DNA of 64,000 nucleotides from Prevotella sp. (GCA_017619375.1 JAFZSL010000031.1:62001-126000); one strand, 5' to 3'; numbered from the stretch's first letter, positions 47,090-56,526 are shown. The notes: generated by a model from the sequence alone, not told the origin. A program made the numbers and translations.

Positions 47090-49183
47090 ATGAAGCAGAT
47101 GAAAAAGCCACTCGCCCTATTGTTGCTGACGATGTCGACCCTTCCCATCTTCTGCCAAGGCACCGCCGAAGACTATGCCAGGGCCTATTCGTTGTCGGAA
47201 CAATTCAAATCCGCCAATGTTCGCCACTGGGCACATGGTGTGAAGTGGAAAGACTCCACCCATGTGTTGACCTATTGGACAGACACTGACGACGGCCCGA
47301 AGCATCATGCCTATGACGCCGACAGTCGACAGTTGTCAGTGACAGAAGCACCCAAGCGCGAAGACCCCAAGCCACAGTTTGGTCGTCGGAAGGAGCGCCA
47401 CTGGATGGAAGTTGATGAAGAGAAGTTCCCCTACCCTGTCATGTCCCCCGATGGCAAGATGGAGGCTTGGATAGAGGAATGCAATGTCGTCGTCCATCCC
47501 GCCGGCAAGCCTTACAGCGAGAAACAGGTGCTCAGCCAGGACGGCACCCCCGGGGAATATTACAGCAACCGCCTGATGTGGTCGCCCGACAGTCGTCTCC
47601 TGTTCGTGTGCAAGCGCCGTCCCGTGCAGAAACGTTACGCCTACTATGTGGAAAGTTCGCCTCACGACCAGTTGCAGCCCATCCTTCACCAACAAGAATA
47701 TGCCAAACCCGGCGACGCCCTCCCCTTCAAAACCCCTGTCATATTCGACGCCACCACCGGCAAACGCCTTGAAGCCAGCACCGAACTTTGCTCCCAGCAA
47801 TACGACCTTGGAGAATTCAAATGGACGCCCGACAGCCGCGAGGTGACGATGGAGTTTAACGAACGCGGGCACAAGGTGTACCGGGTGTTGGCCATGGATG
47901 CCGCCACCGGGGCCATGCGCACCGTAGTGGAAGAGACCGCCGAGACTTTTGTCAACTACTCCCGCCATTTCCGCCATGACTTCGCCGACGGCAGCAAGAT
48001 GCTTTGGATGAGCGAACGCGACAATTGGAACCACCTCTATCTCTACGACATCAATACAGGCAAGGTCATCCGTCAGGTCACCAAAGGAGCATGGTGCGTG
48101 CGCGAAGTGCAACATGTGGACGAGGAGAACGGCGTGGTGTTTTTCAGCGCCAGCGGCGTGGAGAAGGACGAAGACCCCTACCTTGTGCGATATTACCGCA
48201 TCGGCATCGACGGGAAGGACATGCGATGCCTCACCCCGGCGAAGGGCCAACACGAAGGCGTCTATTCCCATGACTTCCGCTATTTAGCCGACACATGGTC
48301 ACTGGTGGACCAGCCTCCCGTGACTGTCGTACGCAGCGCCGAGGACGGTCATGTGGTGGACACCCTTGAACGTGCTGACATCAGCCGACTCGTGGACAAA
48401 GGCTGGCGAGCCCCCGAGGTGTTTGTCGCCAAGGGCCGCGACGGGAAGACCGACATGTGGGGCGTCATCCAGCGCCCGGTCCATTTCGACCCCACCCGCA
48501 AATATCCGGTCATTGAATACATCTATGCAGGTCCCGGCAGCGCCTACGCACCCAAGAGTTTCACGCCATACAACTGGAACATGACACCCCTTGCCGAACT
48601 CGGTTTCATCGTCGTGCAACTTGACGCGATGGGCACCAGTTGGCGAGGCAAGCAGTTCGAGGAGGTGTGCTACAAGAACCTGAAAGATGCCGGGTTCCCC
48701 GACCGCAAGTTGTGGATACAAGCCGCTGCCACGAAATATCCCTACATGGACGCCGACAACGTGGGCATCTTCGGTGCATCCGCCGGCGGGCAAGAGAGCA
48801 CCACGGCCGTCCTGCTCCACGGCGACTTCTACAAGGCCGCCTACAGTTCCTGCGGTTGCCACGACAACCGCATGGACAAGATCTGGTGGAACGAGCAGTG
48901 GATGGGCTATCCCGTGGACTCCTCCTACGTGGAATGCAGCAACGTATACCATGCTGCCAAACTCGAGCGTCCGTTGATGCTGGTGGTGGGAGAGTTGGAC
49001 GACAACGTCGACCCCTCCAGCACCTACCAATTGGTGAATGCCCTGGTGGAAGCCAACAAGGACTTCGAGTTGGTGGTGCTCCCCGGCGTCCATCACACGA
49101 TGGGAGAGAAATATGGCGAGCATAAGCGTTTCGACTTCTTCGTCAGGCATTTGCTGGGTGTCGAACCACCCAAATGGAAATGA
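47090..49183 (+). CDS. S9-family (dipeptidyl peptidase IV-like) serine peptidase
   Basis: The 697-residue secreted peptidase has a beta-propeller domain (WSPDSRLLFV, WTPDSREVTMEF, etc., residues ~120-430) and an alpha/beta-hydrolase domain. The nucleophile is Ser in GIFGASAGGQESTTA near residue 565, the Asp in VVGELDDNVDPSSTYQ and the His in LPGVHHTMGEKYG. The signal peptide is MKKPLALLLLTMSTLPIFCQ. The start could be 47090 or 47099. An in-frame ATG at 47018 would add a low-complexity Asn/Thr stretch and is less likely. It probably cleaves X-Pro or X-Ala dipeptides (inference from fold). Confidence 0.9.
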   Translation: MKQMKKPLALLLLTMSTLPIFCQGTAEDYARAYSLSEQFKSANVRHWAHGVKWKDSTHVLTYWTDTDDGPKHHAYDADSRQLSVTEAPKREDPKPQFGRRKERHWMEVDEEKFPYPVMSPDGKMEAWIEECNVVVHPAGKPYSEKQVLSQDGTPGEYYSNRLMWSPDSRLLFVCKRRPVQKRYAYYVESSPHDQLQPILHQQEYAKPGDALPFKTPVIFDATTGKRLEASTELCSQQYDLGEFKWTPDSREVTMEFNERGHKVYRVLAMDAATGAMRTVVEETAETFVNYSRHFRHDFADGSKMLWMSERDNWNHLYLYDINTGKVIRQVTKGAWCVREVQHVDEENGVVFFSASGVEKDEDPYLVRYYRIGIDGKDMRCLTPAKGQHEGVYSHDFRYLADTWSLVDQPPVTVVRSAEDGHVVDTLERADISRLVDKGWRAPEVFVAKGRDGKTDMWGVIQRPVHFDPTRKYPVIEYIYAGPGSAYAPKSFTPYNWNMTPLAELGFIVVQLDAMGTSWRGKQFEEVCYKNLKDAGFPDRKLWIQAAATKYPYMDADNVGIFGASAGGQESTTAVLLHGDFYKAAYSSCGCHDNRMDKIWWNEQWMGYPVDSSYVECSNVYHAAKLERPLMLVVGELDDNVDPSSTYQLVNALVEANKDFELVVLPGVHHTMGEKYGEHKRFDFFVRHLLGVEPPKWK

Positions 49184-49216
49184 AAAGTTGACCTATATAA
49201 CAGAAGAACCATTTTT

Positions 49217-50593
49217 ATGAAAAAGATGAATATCCCCAAAAAGATTACACTGTTTGCAGCAAGCATGATGGCGACCCTTGCCTGGGGCCAGCCTCCCGTC
49301 GTCGATGTTGAGGGTGGGCGCATTGAAGGAATTGCTTCAGCAGCCGAAGACGTCACCGTCTTCCGAGGGGTTCCCTACGCCGCCCCTCCGGTGGGTGAAT
49401 TGCGCTGGAAACGCCCGCAGCCCGTCGTCAAATGGAAAGGCGTCAGGAAGGCCGACACCTTCAGCAATATCTGTTGGCAACCTGGCAATGCCATAGGCAC
49501 TTTCTATGGCAATGAGTTTTATTGGATGGAGCAGACCGTGCAGAGCGAGGACTGCCTCTATCTGAACATCTGGACGTCCACCGATGCTGTCGGACATCCC
49601 GAAAAGCGTCTGCCAGTGGCGTTCTGGGTGCATGGCGGTGCCTATTTCAACGGTTACGGACATGAGATTACCATGGACGGCGACGCCTGGGCACAGCGAG
49701 GAGTGATTCTCGTCACCATCAACTACCGTTTGGGCATTTTCGGCTTTCTTGCCCATCCTGAACTGTCTGCAGAAAGCCCTGATGGCACGTCAGGCAACTA
49801 TGGCACCTACGACCAGGTGGCAGCTTTGAAATGGGTGCATAACAATATCGCCCAATTCGGCGGCGACCCCGGAAACATCACTGTGATGGGTCAGAGTGCG
49901 GGCGCGGCAAGCATCAAGAACCTGGTGTCCTCCCCCTTGTCGAAAGCCATGATCAAGAATGCGGTCATACAGAGCGGTGGTGGCATCAGCACAGATTCCG
50001 GTTCCAGCAACGGCAACGACCAGGAAAAGGCTGAGTCAACAGGAAAAGGGTTCATGGACAAGTTCGGATACCATGACTTGAAAGAGATGCGTGCCGCGCC
50101 TGCAGAAGAATTGCTCAGGATATTCAAGGAGGAAGGCATGGGGCTTTTCCGGCCACATGTCGACGGTGTGTTGCTGACGGAATCATTCGACGATGCTGCC
50201 AAGAACCAGCATTTGGCAGACGCGTCGTATATGATAGGCAGCACGCTGGATGACATCCGGCCGATGGGGAAGCAGATAGACGAGTTCTGTTTCCTAAGAG
50301 ACTCGCTCGACCACCGTCCCGCATACCAGTATCTTTTCGCCCGCAAACTTCCAGGCACCCACGACGGGGCGTTCCATTCCGCAGAACTGTGGTATATGTT
50401 CCACACCTTGGACCGCAGTTGGAGGCCCATGATGCAGGCCGACTATGCACTTGCCGATGAGATGATGGATTGTTGGACTCAATTCGCGAAATACGGCAAC
50501 CCTGGAGGAAAGGACGGCGACGATTGGCCTCCTTTCACACTTGCCAATCCCTTCATCAAGATTTTCAACATCCAATATGGTATAAAAAAATGA
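49217..50593 (+). CDS. type-B carboxylesterase, secreted
   Basis: The 458-residue secreted hydrolase begins MKKMNIPKKITLFAASMMATLAWGQ (signal peptide). It has FRGVPYAAPPVGELRWKRPQP, EDCLYLNIW, WVHGGAYFNGYG (oxyanion hole) and the nucleophile Ser in VMGQSAGAASIKN near residue 222. The catalytic His is in the late GTHDGAFHSAELWYMF. At 458 residues it is a little shorter than the usual ~500. It lies 33 bp after the S9 peptidase gene and may share its transcript. Confidence 0.9.
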   Translation: MKKMNIPKKITLFAASMMATLAWGQPPVVDVEGGRIEGIASAAEDVTVFRGVPYAAPPVGELRWKRPQPVVKWKGVRKADTFSNICWQPGNAIGTFYGNEFYWMEQTVQSEDCLYLNIWTSTDAVGHPEKRLPVAFWVHGGAYFNGYGHEITMDGDAWAQRGVILVTINYRLGIFGFLAHPELSAESPDGTSGNYGTYDQVAALKWVHNNIAQFGGDPGNITVMGQSAGAASIKNLVSSPLSKAMIKNAVIQSGGGISTDSGSSNGNDQEKAESTGKGFMDKFGYHDLKEMRAAPAEELLRIFKEEGMGLFRPHVDGVLLTESFDDAAKNQHLADASYMIGSTLDDIRPMGKQIDEFCFLRDSLDHRPAYQYLFARKLPGTHDGAFHSAELWYMFHTLDRSWRPMMQADYALADEMMDCWTQFAKYGNPGGKDGDDWPPFTLANPFIKIFNIQYGIKK

Positions 50594-50805
50594 AGTCAGT
50601 TATTCATCATCAACCATAAGTCAATTTAGTGGACAGTGAGCAAGAGGACGATGCGCTTCTCCCCTCCACTCAAAGGGATGAGAACGAAACGAAAAAACCT
50701 GTCACACAAAAATTTACAAACCCCTCGAGGGTGGTAATGCCATTTGGCTCAGGGCTATTTGAACCGACTTCAAAAAAGAAAACTCAGCCATTAAATACAT
50801 TCGTT

Positions 50806-51930
50806 ATGGAAGACAAATTGATAGACAACTGTTTGAAACTGGGGTTTGGCATGATGCGACTACCCAGGGTGGAAGGCACAAAGGACATCGACTTGGAACA
50901 CACCAAGAGGATGGTGGACGCCTTCATGGAGGCTGGAGGCAAATATTTTGACACGGCCTATGTGTACGAGGGGTCGGAAGCGGCCACCAAAGCTGCCCTC
51001 TGCGACCGTTATCCGCGTGACAGCTATTATCTGGCAGACAAGCTCAATGCCTCAGACTTCGCCTGCAAGAGCGAGGAGGAGGCCAAAAACGAAATCAAGG
51101 TGAGCCTCGAACGCACCGGTGCGGGGTATTTTGACTTCTATCTCCTCCACGGCATCGACTCAGGGAACAAGGATAAATTCGATCGATACGGCATCTGGGA
51201 TTATATGAGGAAACTGAAGGAAGAAGGGTTGATCCGTCATTATGGCTTCTCCTTTCATTCCACGCCGGAACACTTGGACGAACTGCTCACCGAACATCCT
51301 GACACAGAGTTCGTTCAACTTCAAATCAACTATTCCGACTGGGAGGATCCGCTGATTGCTTCGCGCCAATGCTATGAGGTGGCCATCAAACATGGGACTC
51401 CCGTCATTGTGATGGAGCCAGTAAAGGGAGGGAAATTGGCCGACCCTCCCCAACAGGTGAAGGACATCCTGCTACATGCTGCCCCCGACGCATCCTTTGC
51501 TTCATGGGCCATCCGCTTCACCGCATCGCTGCCCAACGTGATGATGGTGCTCAGCGGGATGTCCAATATGCAACAGATGGAAGACAACTTGTCGTTCATG
51601 CGCCAGTTGACCCCCTTGAGCGATGACGAGAAAGGAGTGTTGGAAGCGGCTTGCAAGGCATTGATGCAGTTTGACGGCATCGCCTGCACCTCCTGCCACT
51701 ATTGCACTCCCGGCTGCCCCATGGACATTCACATCCCAGAAATCTTCGCTGTGATGAACGTATACAAGATGTATGGCAACTTGAAGGAGGCTCGTAATGA
51801 TTACGCTTGGCGCCCAGGGGGAGAAAAAGCATCGGCCTGCATCCAGTGTGGGCAGTGTGAAGACGCATGCCCCCAACATCTTCCCATCATCAGTTTGCTG
51901 GAAGAGGTGGTGGAGACTTTAGAGAATTGA
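50806..51930 (+). CDS. aldo/keto reductase with C-terminal 2[4Fe-4S] ferredoxin domain
   Basis: The 374-residue protein joins an AKR barrel (LGFGMMRLPRVEG at the start, then YFDTAYVYEGSEAATKAAL and FDFYLLHGIDSG) to a C-terminal ferredoxin domain with two Cys clusters: CTSCHYCTPGCPM near residue 287 and CIQCGQCEDACP near 347. This fusion is common in anaerobes and probably reduces a carbonyl with electrons from Fe-S centres. The start at 50806 (MEDKLIDNCLKLGFG) is preferred; the 59 codons of in-frame sequence upstream look non-coding. Confidence 0.88.
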   Translation: MEDKLIDNCLKLGFGMMRLPRVEGTKDIDLEHTKRMVDAFMEAGGKYFDTAYVYEGSEAATKAALCDRYPRDSYYLADKLNASDFACKSEEEAKNEIKVSLERTGAGYFDFYLLHGIDSGNKDKFDRYGIWDYMRKLKEEGLIRHYGFSFHSTPEHLDELLTEHPDTEFVQLQINYSDWEDPLIASRQCYEVAIKHGTPVIVMEPVKGGKLADPPQQVKDILLHAAPDASFASWAIRFTASLPNVMMVLSGMSNMQQMEDNLSFMRQLTPLSDDEKGVLEAACKALMQFDGIACTSCHYCTPGCPMDIHIPEIFAVMNVYKMYGNLKEARNDYAWRPGGEKASACIQCGQCEDACPQHLPIISLLEEVVETLEN

Positions 51931-52082
51931 GATAAGAGCAACACAGACCTCCGTGGCGGCCAGCACGGTTCGTCGAGCGATTTCACCGGTTTTTTCCATG
52001 CATTTGTCGTCACATTTTGGAAATTCGTCGAAGAAATCGGGCAATTCGTCGAAAATTGTTTTCCTCGACGCAGATATTGAGT

Positions 52083-52090
52083 TATTTTTG
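52083..52090 (+). promoter_or_regulatory. -7 box for the tiny secreted protein gene
   Basis: TATTTTTG, 56 bp before the ATG at 52147. The nearest TTG upstream is at 24 bp, wider than usual. Confidence 0.4.
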
Positions 52091-52146
52091 CAGTCGGAAA
52101 GGAGAAGCAATTCTCTTCACCCACCCCCAAAAAACACAAGCAAAAC

Positions 52147-52353
52147 ATGATGAGAAAATTCATTGCCATAACCCTGATTTGCATGTGCGCGGCCAATGTG
52201 TCAATCGTACAAGACAAGCAGCCCAAACCAGAGGCGCAGCCCCGCACGGAAAAAGTCGTTGCCGCCAACAAGGGCAAATCGACGAAAGACCACAAGTCGT
52301 GGGAGAAGCAAGTGAAAGAGAATGAGAAAAAATGGAGAAAGCATATCGCATAG
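52147..52353 (+). CDS. tiny secreted protein of unknown function
   Basis: The 68-residue product begins MMRKFIAITLICMCAANVSI (signal peptide-like). The mature part is a highly charged Lys/Glu/Pro-rich segment (QDKQPKPEAQPRTEKVVAAN). I do not recognise it. Small size and composition leave some doubt, but the signal peptide and upstream -7 box support it. Confidence 0.5.
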   Translation: MMRKFIAITLICMCAANVSIVQDKQPKPEAQPRTEKVVAANKGKSTKDHKSWEKQVKENEKKWRKHIA

Positions 52354-52356
52354 GTG

Positions 52357-52466
52357 AAAGATTGCATTGACAGACAGGGTAAAAGAGTTAATAAAGATAA
52401 TAAAAGATTGCGTTAGTTTATAGGTTAATAGATTGCGTTAGTAAACTTAAGGTAAAAGATTGCGTT
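52357..52466. repeat. four-copy GATTGCGTTA array
   Basis: The core AAAGATTGCGTTA (or close variants) occurs four times with the GATTGC at 52360, 52406, 52431 and 52458 (spacings 46, 25, 27 bp). The copies are all in the same orientation, in the gap before the M18 gene. The 52354-52605 gap otherwise holds no gene. Confidence 0.65.
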
Positions 52467-52482
52467 GAAAAATGAAGGAATA

Positions 52483-52500
52483 ACGCAAACGTTTCACAAG
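52483..52500. repeat. AACGCAA-CGTTTCACAA element (copy 1)
   Basis: AACGCAAACGTTTCACAA, 1 mismatch from a copy at 60869-60886. The AACGC/GCGTT arms form a small inverted repeat. Confidence 0.5.
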
Positions 52501-52605
52501 AAAAAGGTTGTATGAAAGCGGTCGCTACAGGGAAAGCCCCCGGCGACCGTTTTTCGTGCTTTTATCGTGTTTTTGCCCTTTTTTACTCAAGTATTCGTCA
52601 TTTCT

Positions 52606-52637
52606 TTTGCCAATGCGTAAGAAAAAGTGTAATTTTG
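52606..52637 (+). promoter_or_regulatory. promoter of the M18 aminopeptidase gene
   Basis: TTTG at 52606-52609, 20 bp, TAATTTTG at 52630-52637: an exact match. The ATG is 81 bp downstream. Confidence 0.7.
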
Positions 52638-52718
52638 GAGGCTGATGAAATCTTCAAGCGCCAGCCATCAGTGAAAGACAAAACATCATCTCAAATCAAA
52701 CCCATAACAATCAACGCC

Positions 52719-54017
52719 ATGGTACAAAGTCTATTGGATTTTCTCAATGCCTCCCCTGTCGGCTTTCTTGCCGTCAAGAACATAGCCAGCGAACTGGAAG
52801 AGAACGGCTATCGTCGAATCGACCCCACCCGCCCCCTCGGCAAGGTGAAAGCCGGCGACAAACTGTATGTGACAAAGAACGACTCCTCCATCTATGCCTT
52901 CATCATGGGCAGCAAACCTATGGCCGACAGCGGCTTCAAGATGATTTGCGCCCACTGCGACTCCCCCACCTTCCGCATCAAGCCCAACGCCGAGATGACC
53001 TGCGAGGGTGGCATCGTGAAACTGAACACGGAGGTGTATGGCGGCCCCATCATGTCCACCTGGTTCGACCGTCCGCTTACCATCGCCGGGCGAGTCATCG
53101 TAAGGGGCGACGACGTCTTCCATCCACAGACACTGCCACTCCACTTCAAGCGCCCGTTGCTCCAAATCAGCAACCTCGCCATCCATTTCAACCGGCAAGT
53201 GAACGACGGTGTGCAACTGAGCCGGCAAAAAGACATGCTTCCCATCCTGGGCATCATCAACAGCCGCCTCGAATTGGACCAAATGCTGATGAACCTCATC
53301 TTGGAGGAAGCCAACCAACAGATGCCCGTCAAGAAAGAAGACATCCTCGATTTCGACCTCTACCTGGCAGACGCCACCCCGGCATGCACCTTCGGCGCAC
53401 ATAATGAGTTCATCTCTTCCGGACGATTGGACGACCTCTCCATGTGCTTCGCCGGCCTGCAGGCTCTTCTCGCCTCAAAGGCAGACGCCACCACCAAGGT
53501 ATTGGCCATCTTCGACAACGAGGAGACGGGGTCGCTCACCAAACAAGGCGCTGGAAGTCCGTTCCTCGCCACCATGCTGAGACGCCTCGTCATGGCCCAA
53601 GGCGGGACGGAGGAGGCATTCAGCCAAGCGGTGGAACGCGCCTTCATGGTTTCAGCCGACAACGCCCACGCCTGGCACCCCAACTACCCGGAGAAATACG
53701 ACCCCACCAACCACCCCATGCTGGGAGGAGGACCAGTCATCAAACTCAACGCGGCACAAAAATACGCCACCGACGCCATGTCGGCCGCCATCTTCGCAGA
53801 GATATGCAGGAAAGCCGGAGTGCCTTGCCAACGGTTCGTCAACCACAGCGACGTGGCTGGCGGCAGCACGCTGGGAAACATCCTGGCCTCCTCCATCCCG
53901 TTGCGAGGCGTGGACATGGGCAATGCCATTCTCGCCATGCACAGTTGCAGGGAAACAGGCAGCACTGTCGACCATGTCTACTGCGTCAAGGCTTTTAGCC
54001 AATTTTATAAGGGATAG
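52719..54017 (+). CDS. apeB: M18-family aspartyl/broad-specificity aminopeptidase
   Basis: The 432-residue zinc aminopeptidase trims N-terminal residues from peptides in the cytoplasm. Metal ligands are visible in ICAHCDSPTFRIKP near residue 82 and FDNEETGSLTKQGAGS near 266, with the M18 block SADNAHAWHPNYPEKYDPTNHP near 315 and CRETGSTVDH at the end. The start at 52719 (MVQSLLDFLNASPVGF) matches the family start; codons upstream in frame include the promoter and are not coding. It converges on the kinase gene, with the TAGGAG element between. Confidence 0.92.
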   Translation: MVQSLLDFLNASPVGFLAVKNIASELEENGYRRIDPTRPLGKVKAGDKLYVTKNDSSIYAFIMGSKPMADSGFKMICAHCDSPTFRIKPNAEMTCEGGIVKLNTEVYGGPIMSTWFDRPLTIAGRVIVRGDDVFHPQTLPLHFKRPLLQISNLAIHFNRQVNDGVQLSRQKDMLPILGIINSRLELDQMLMNLILEEANQQMPVKKEDILDFDLYLADATPACTFGAHNEFISSGRLDDLSMCFAGLQALLASKADATTKVLAIFDNEETGSLTKQGAGSPFLATMLRRLVMAQGGTEEAFSQAVERAFMVSADNAHAWHPNYPEKYDPTNHPMLGGGPVIKLNAAQKYATDAMSAAIFAEICRKAGVPCQRFVNHSDVAGGSTLGNILASSIPLRGVDMGNAILAMHSCRETGSTVDHVYCVKAFSQFYKG

Positions 54018-54032
54018 AAAAATAGTAGGTCT

Positions 54033-54057
54033 TAGGAGAGAACAGGAGGCAATAGGA
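54033..54057. repeat. intergenic TAGGAG-AACA-GGAGG element (copy 3)
   Basis: TAGGAGAGAACAGGAGGCAATAGGA fills the gap between the convergent M18 and kinase genes. It closely resembles copy 2 at 45131-45155. Confidence 0.55.
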
Positions 54058-56274
54058 TTACTCTATGATCAAGGTAATCGTTTTGTCTCCCATGGTCATT
54101 TCGTCGCCATTGCCCAGAGACTTCACTCGGCCCATGGGCAATGGGTTCCCATTGACCTTTACCAGGTTGCTGGCATTCACGCTCTTGACGGTGACCATCG
54201 GCAGGTTGCCTACATAGGTGATAGCGAATTCGGCTTGTATCCTGCTCATATACTGCTTGGAATCCTCCATCTGGACAACGGCGGTTGATGTCTTCGCCTT
54301 GCGCCCAAAGGTGACTACACTCTCGTCCAACTCATATTTGAAGCCTTTCTTGGCGTAGCCGCCATTGCTGAAGAGATAGAATTCATCGTGGCCATCACTG
54401 ACAAGGAAAGCCTTCTTCCTGAGTTCAGGGACAAATGAGGAACCGTTCAGTATCCCTTGAGCTTCCTTGTTCCCTTGTCCGGCAGACTTTTCCAACCATT
54501 CCCTTGCCACTTCGACATCCCTCTTCACGCCGATGCCGCCAAGGTACATCTTTCCCAGTTCGCACTGTGCCTTGTCATGTCCCTGTTCCGCCACTTTCCG
54601 GAGCCAAGCGAAAGCCTTCTCCATATCCACGCCAGTGCCTTGTCCTTCCATGTACATCATGGCAAGTTGATATTGCGCATGGACATTCCCCTTTTCCGCC
54701 GACTTGGTGAACAAGTCGAGGGCATGTTTCAAGTCCTCAGGCACCACACGACCGGCAACATACATTACCCCCAAATTATACAGTGCCCCGGCGTGACCGT
54801 TATCCGCAGCTTTCTCAAACAAGGGCACAGCCTTTTCAGGTCTGCCTTCCACATTCACATACATCATGGCCAAATTGAACAGTGCGCTGGTATTATTCTG
54901 AGCAGCAGCCTTTTCATACCATTTGAACGCTTCTTTGTTGCTCTGCCTCACCCCAAAGCCATATTGATACATGAAAGCGAGGTTGTTCTGTGCGCCGGCA
55001 TGTCCCTGGTCAGCAGCCTTTCGATACCATTCAGCAGCCATGTCGTCGCTCTTTGGCAAACCTCCACGACCATTACGATACATGAACCCCAAGCTACTTT
55101 GCGCATCGGCATTGCCTTGTTTCGCTGCCTTCCGATACCATTCGACAGCCTCTCGTTCATCCGTCTCCACCCCCATTCCATTTTGCAACATGACCCCGAG
55201 GGCGTTTTGGGCAGCGGCATGGCCCTGTTCTGCTGCCTTGTAATACCAAGTCAGCGCTTCGGCATAGTCCTGCGCCATGCCGTTCTTTCCATAAAAACAG
55301 TCCTCGCCTCTGTTGAACATCTCGACAGGGTCAAGGTCACCCCCTCTCGCGTCTCCAACACCCTTGCCCAAGAACCGACGTATCTCTTCGACAGACTGAG
55401 GCCTGTCACCTTTTGACGGGCTCATCATCCATACGATCAACTTCTTCATCTGTTCGCTCAACGATGGTGGAAGCGGAATGGACTTTTCCTTTGTCGGCGA
55501 TGGGTCGGCCAGGATTTCAGATGGCTCGTTAGGATCGAACCCCGTGAGCAAGGCGTACATGGTCGCTCCCAAAGCGTAGAAGTCTGACCACGGCCCCATG
55601 TTCTTTTTCGCATTGGCCGACATTTGCTCAATTGGAGCATAGTAGGGAGAATAGACCATCATGGAAGACAGATTCGACTTCCCGTCATGGGATGTGGATG
55701 CATACTTGCTGGCACCGAAATCAATCAAGACGATATTGAAGTCATTCATATTCACCATGATGTTTTCCGGTTTGATATCCAAGTGACAAAGTGGTGGATT
55801 CTGCTTGTGTATGCAATCGAGCGTCTCGAGCATCTGTTCGAGTATGATGTCCTTCACGGTATATTCATCATAATGATGGACTTCACGGAGCAAGTCTCGT
55901 AAACTTTTGCCTTCCACATAATCCATCACAAAATAGGAGGTGCCGTTTTCCTTGAAGAAATGATAGATGGTGACGAGATGCTTGTTGTGAAGACCGGCCA
56001 AAATCCGAGCCTCTCCCTTGAACTTTTCCATTTGATAGTCAAACGAGTCTTTGGTGGCCTTCAGGGGCACCACGACGGTCTTTCCGTCTTCCCCTCTTCC
56101 GCATACGTCTTTCGCGAACAACTCCTTGATGGCGAGGTGCCTGTTGAGATGCAGGTCCTTGGCTTCGTAGGTGATGCCAAAGCCTCCTTGGCCAAGCACC
56201 TTGATGATTTCATAGGTGTCATTGTTCAACCTGGTTCCTACTTTCAATGCTGAAGGATACTTGTTGCTTTGCAT
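54058..56274 (-). CDS. Ser/Thr protein kinase with Sel1 repeats and FHA-like C-terminal domain
   Basis: The 738-residue protein has no membrane segment. An N-terminal Hanks-type kinase domain shows the Gly loop VLGQGGFGITYEAKD (26-40), Lys50 in LAIKEL, catalytic loop HLDIKPENIMV (164-174) and DFGASKY (185-191). The HRD Arg is Leu, a non-RD kinase. Residues ~318-605 hold seven or eight Sel1 repeats (YRKAADQGHAGAQNNLAFMYQ type). The last ~100 residues (VTFGRKAKTSTAVVQ, SRIQAEFAI, NGNPLPMGRVKSLGNGDEM) look like an FHA domain, which binds phospho-Thr peptides. Such kinases scaffold complexes; the substrate is unknown. Confidence 0.88.
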   Translation of the reverse strand: MQSNKYPSALKVGTRLNNDTYEIIKVLGQGGFGITYEAKDLHLNRHLAIKELFAKDVCGRGEDGKTVVVPLKATKDSFDYQMEKFKGEARILAGLHNKHLVTIYHFFKENGTSYFVMDYVEGKSLRDLLREVHHYDEYTVKDIILEQMLETLDCIHKQNPPLCHLDIKPENIMVNMNDFNIVLIDFGASKYASTSHDGKSNLSSMMVYSPYYAPIEQMSANAKKNMGPWSDFYALGATMYALLTGFDPNEPSEILADPSPTKEKSIPLPPSLSEQMKKLIVWMMSPSKGDRPQSVEEIRRFLGKGVGDARGGDLDPVEMFNRGEDCFYGKNGMAQDYAEALTWYYKAAEQGHAAAQNALGVMLQNGMGVETDEREAVEWYRKAAKQGNADAQSSLGFMYRNGRGGLPKSDDMAAEWYRKAADQGHAGAQNNLAFMYQYGFGVRQSNKEAFKWYEKAAAQNNTSALFNLAMMYVNVEGRPEKAVPLFEKAADNGHAGALYNLGVMYVAGRVVPEDLKHALDLFTKSAEKGNVHAQYQLAMMYMEGQGTGVDMEKAFAWLRKVAEQGHDKAQCELGKMYLGGIGVKRDVEVAREWLEKSAGQGNKEAQGILNGSSFVPELRKKAFLVSDGHDEFYLFSNGGYAKKGFKYELDESVVTFGRKAKTSTAVVQMEDSKQYMSRIQAEFAITYVGNLPMVTVKSVNASNLVKVNGNPLPMGRVKSLGNGDEMTMGDKTITLIIE

Positions 56275-56311
56275 GGGAGATGGTTTAAAGAGATGGATTC
56301 AAATGGATTTG

Positions 56312-56342
56312 CAAATTTAGGCAAAAAAATCGAAACATCAAG
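56312..56342 (-). promoter_or_regulatory. possible promoter of the kinase gene
   Basis: The minus strand reads CTTG, 19 bp, TAAATTTG (56319-56312), 38 bp before the ATG. Confidence 0.5.
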
Positions 56343-56494
56343 ATTACACAGAAAAAAATGCGAAACAGGGCGTGACACGCACCAGCACGACACACACCAA
56401 CATACTAAAATCACGCCATTTTCACACAGATATCAGCTACATCGACATCATAGTGGTCACAATGGACGAATTCTTAATAAAAAAAGGTTAAAAT

Positions 56495-56526
56495 ATTGGT
56501 AAAATAGGGAAGATTTCTTAATTTTG
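56495..56526 (+). promoter_or_regulatory. promoter of the 1251-residue protein gene
   Basis: ATTG at 56495-56498, 20 bp, TAATTTTG at 56519-56526. It leaves a ~145-nt leader before the ATG at 56680/56689. Confidence 0.65.

Noticed and set aside
50629-50805. 59-codon N-terminal extension of the aldo/keto reductase
   Set aside because: AKR families start at LGFGMMRLP; the extra residues are atypical and no promoter precedes them.
52357-52466. Possible CRISPR array
   Set aside because: Units of ~13 bp with uneven spacing and no cas genes; not a CRISPR.
52512-52718. N-terminal extension of the M18 aminopeptidase
   Set aside because: The promoter at 52606-52637 lies inside it, and the family begins at MVQSLLDF.
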